DNA from: Prochlorococcus sp. AG-424-P16
GTDB taxonomy: Bacteria; Cyanobacteriota; Cyanobacteriia; PCC-6307; Cyanobiaceae
NCBI GenBank assembly: GCA_003213255.1
Contig: QCNI01000001.1
Location: 1-64,000 of the forward strand
Length of the DNA: 64,000 bases
Direction of reading: 5' to 3'
Under the pieces are notes generated by a model. It worked only from the letters and a program-made list of their open reading frames with translations. It had not been told where the DNA came from and ran no database searches. Positions 63,454-64,000 of this stretch are shown here, in pieces. The number at the start of each line of letters is the position of its first letter. Position 1 is the first letter of the stretch. The translations under genes were made by a program, and so were the position numbers.

Positions 63454-64000
63454 TTGATCAAGGTTGAGAAAGTAAAAAAGAAAAAAGATTCTTTAAAGGG
63501 AGAGACTGTTTGCTTGGCAAATGGACTAGAGGTTTCTAAATTTGAAAATTTTAAAAAAAGTAGCCAATTTCTTAAAGAACCACTTGCTACGGAATTAGTC
63601 AATGAAAGTGATCATTTTACTAATGATGCAGTTCAGTTATTAAAATTTCATGGTAGTTATCAACAAGATAATAGGGAAAATAGAAGGCCGGGCAAAAGTA
63701 AAGATTGGCAAATGATGCTTAGGTTAAGAAATCCGGGCGGTGAAGTCCCTGGGAAATTATTTTTAGCATTAGATGAATTATCTGACAAACTAGGAAATGG
63801 AACTCTTAGGGCCACTACAAGACAAGCCTTTCAAATGCATGGAATCAGAAAGGAGAACCTAAAGAAAGTAATCCAAACAATAGTAAATTCAATGGGCTCC
63901 ACATTAGCTGCATGTGGAGACATAAATAGAAACGTTATGGCCCCTGCGGCTCCATTTGATTCGCCAGACTATATTATTGCGAGAGCATTGGCAAAAAAAG
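63454..64000 (+). CDS. sir: Ferredoxin-sulfite reductase (partial, 3' end outside window; TTG start inferred)
   Basis: Open frame read by eye: [65 protein letters not shown]. Confidence 0.85.
   Translation, partial: MIKVEKVKKKKDSLKGETVCLANGLEVSKFENFKKSSQFLKEPLATELVNESDHFTNDAVQLLKFHGSYQQDNRENRRPGKSKDWQMMLRLRNPGGEVPGKLFLALDELSDKLGNGTLRATTRQAFQMHGIRKENLKKVIQTIVNSMGSTLAACGDINRNVMAPAAPFDSPDYIIARALAKK

Noticed and set aside
1-64000. CRISPR arrays, rRNA, tRNA, IS elements, prophage genes
   Set aside because: None seen by reading; no spaced direct repeats, cloverleaf-like sequence ending in a T-arm, or transposase/integrase ORF recognised, though a tRNAscan/Rfam run would be needed to exclude small RNAs.

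Overview
AT-rich cyanobacterial chromosome segment, most consistent with a high-light Prochlorococcus (gene content, codon usage, very short intergenic gaps; recognition from memory, no search run). From left to right: a partial GH13 sucrose/glucosylglycerate phosphorylase-type gene divergent from gpgS; the urease cluster (ureD-A-B-C on -, ureE-F-G on +); the urea ABC transporter urtABCDE; a ~4 kb stretch of very small ORFs (13.3-17.4 kb); a Rieske oxygenase / 33-aa TM mini-ORF / ABC ATPase unit; an iron module (Crp-family regulator with Fur-box-like sites, ferritin, a previously uncalled 40-aa Cys/Lys-rich microprotein, FutC-type ATPase); then mostly core genes (nth, pgsA, hisA, ruvX, proB, lpxD, leuB, a proteobacterial-type prk, accD, fba, purS/Q, a CobW GTPase, ilvD, pgl, gnd, glgC, hemA, glpX, rpe, ccsA, an LPS-export-type ATPase, typA, chlP, glyS, and the 5' end of sir). 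No rRNA, tRNA, CRISPR array, transposase or integrase was recognised. The most interesting items are the 40-aa Cys-rich microprotein directly behind a Fur-like box between ferritin and the FutC-type ATPase, the 33-aa TM mini-ORF coupled between the Rieske oxygenase and an ABC ATPase, a PCC/DUF296-glutaredoxin fusion, a UPRT-like protein lacking the PRPP loop, and a small DnaJ-type Zn-finger protein next to a CobW metallochaperone.
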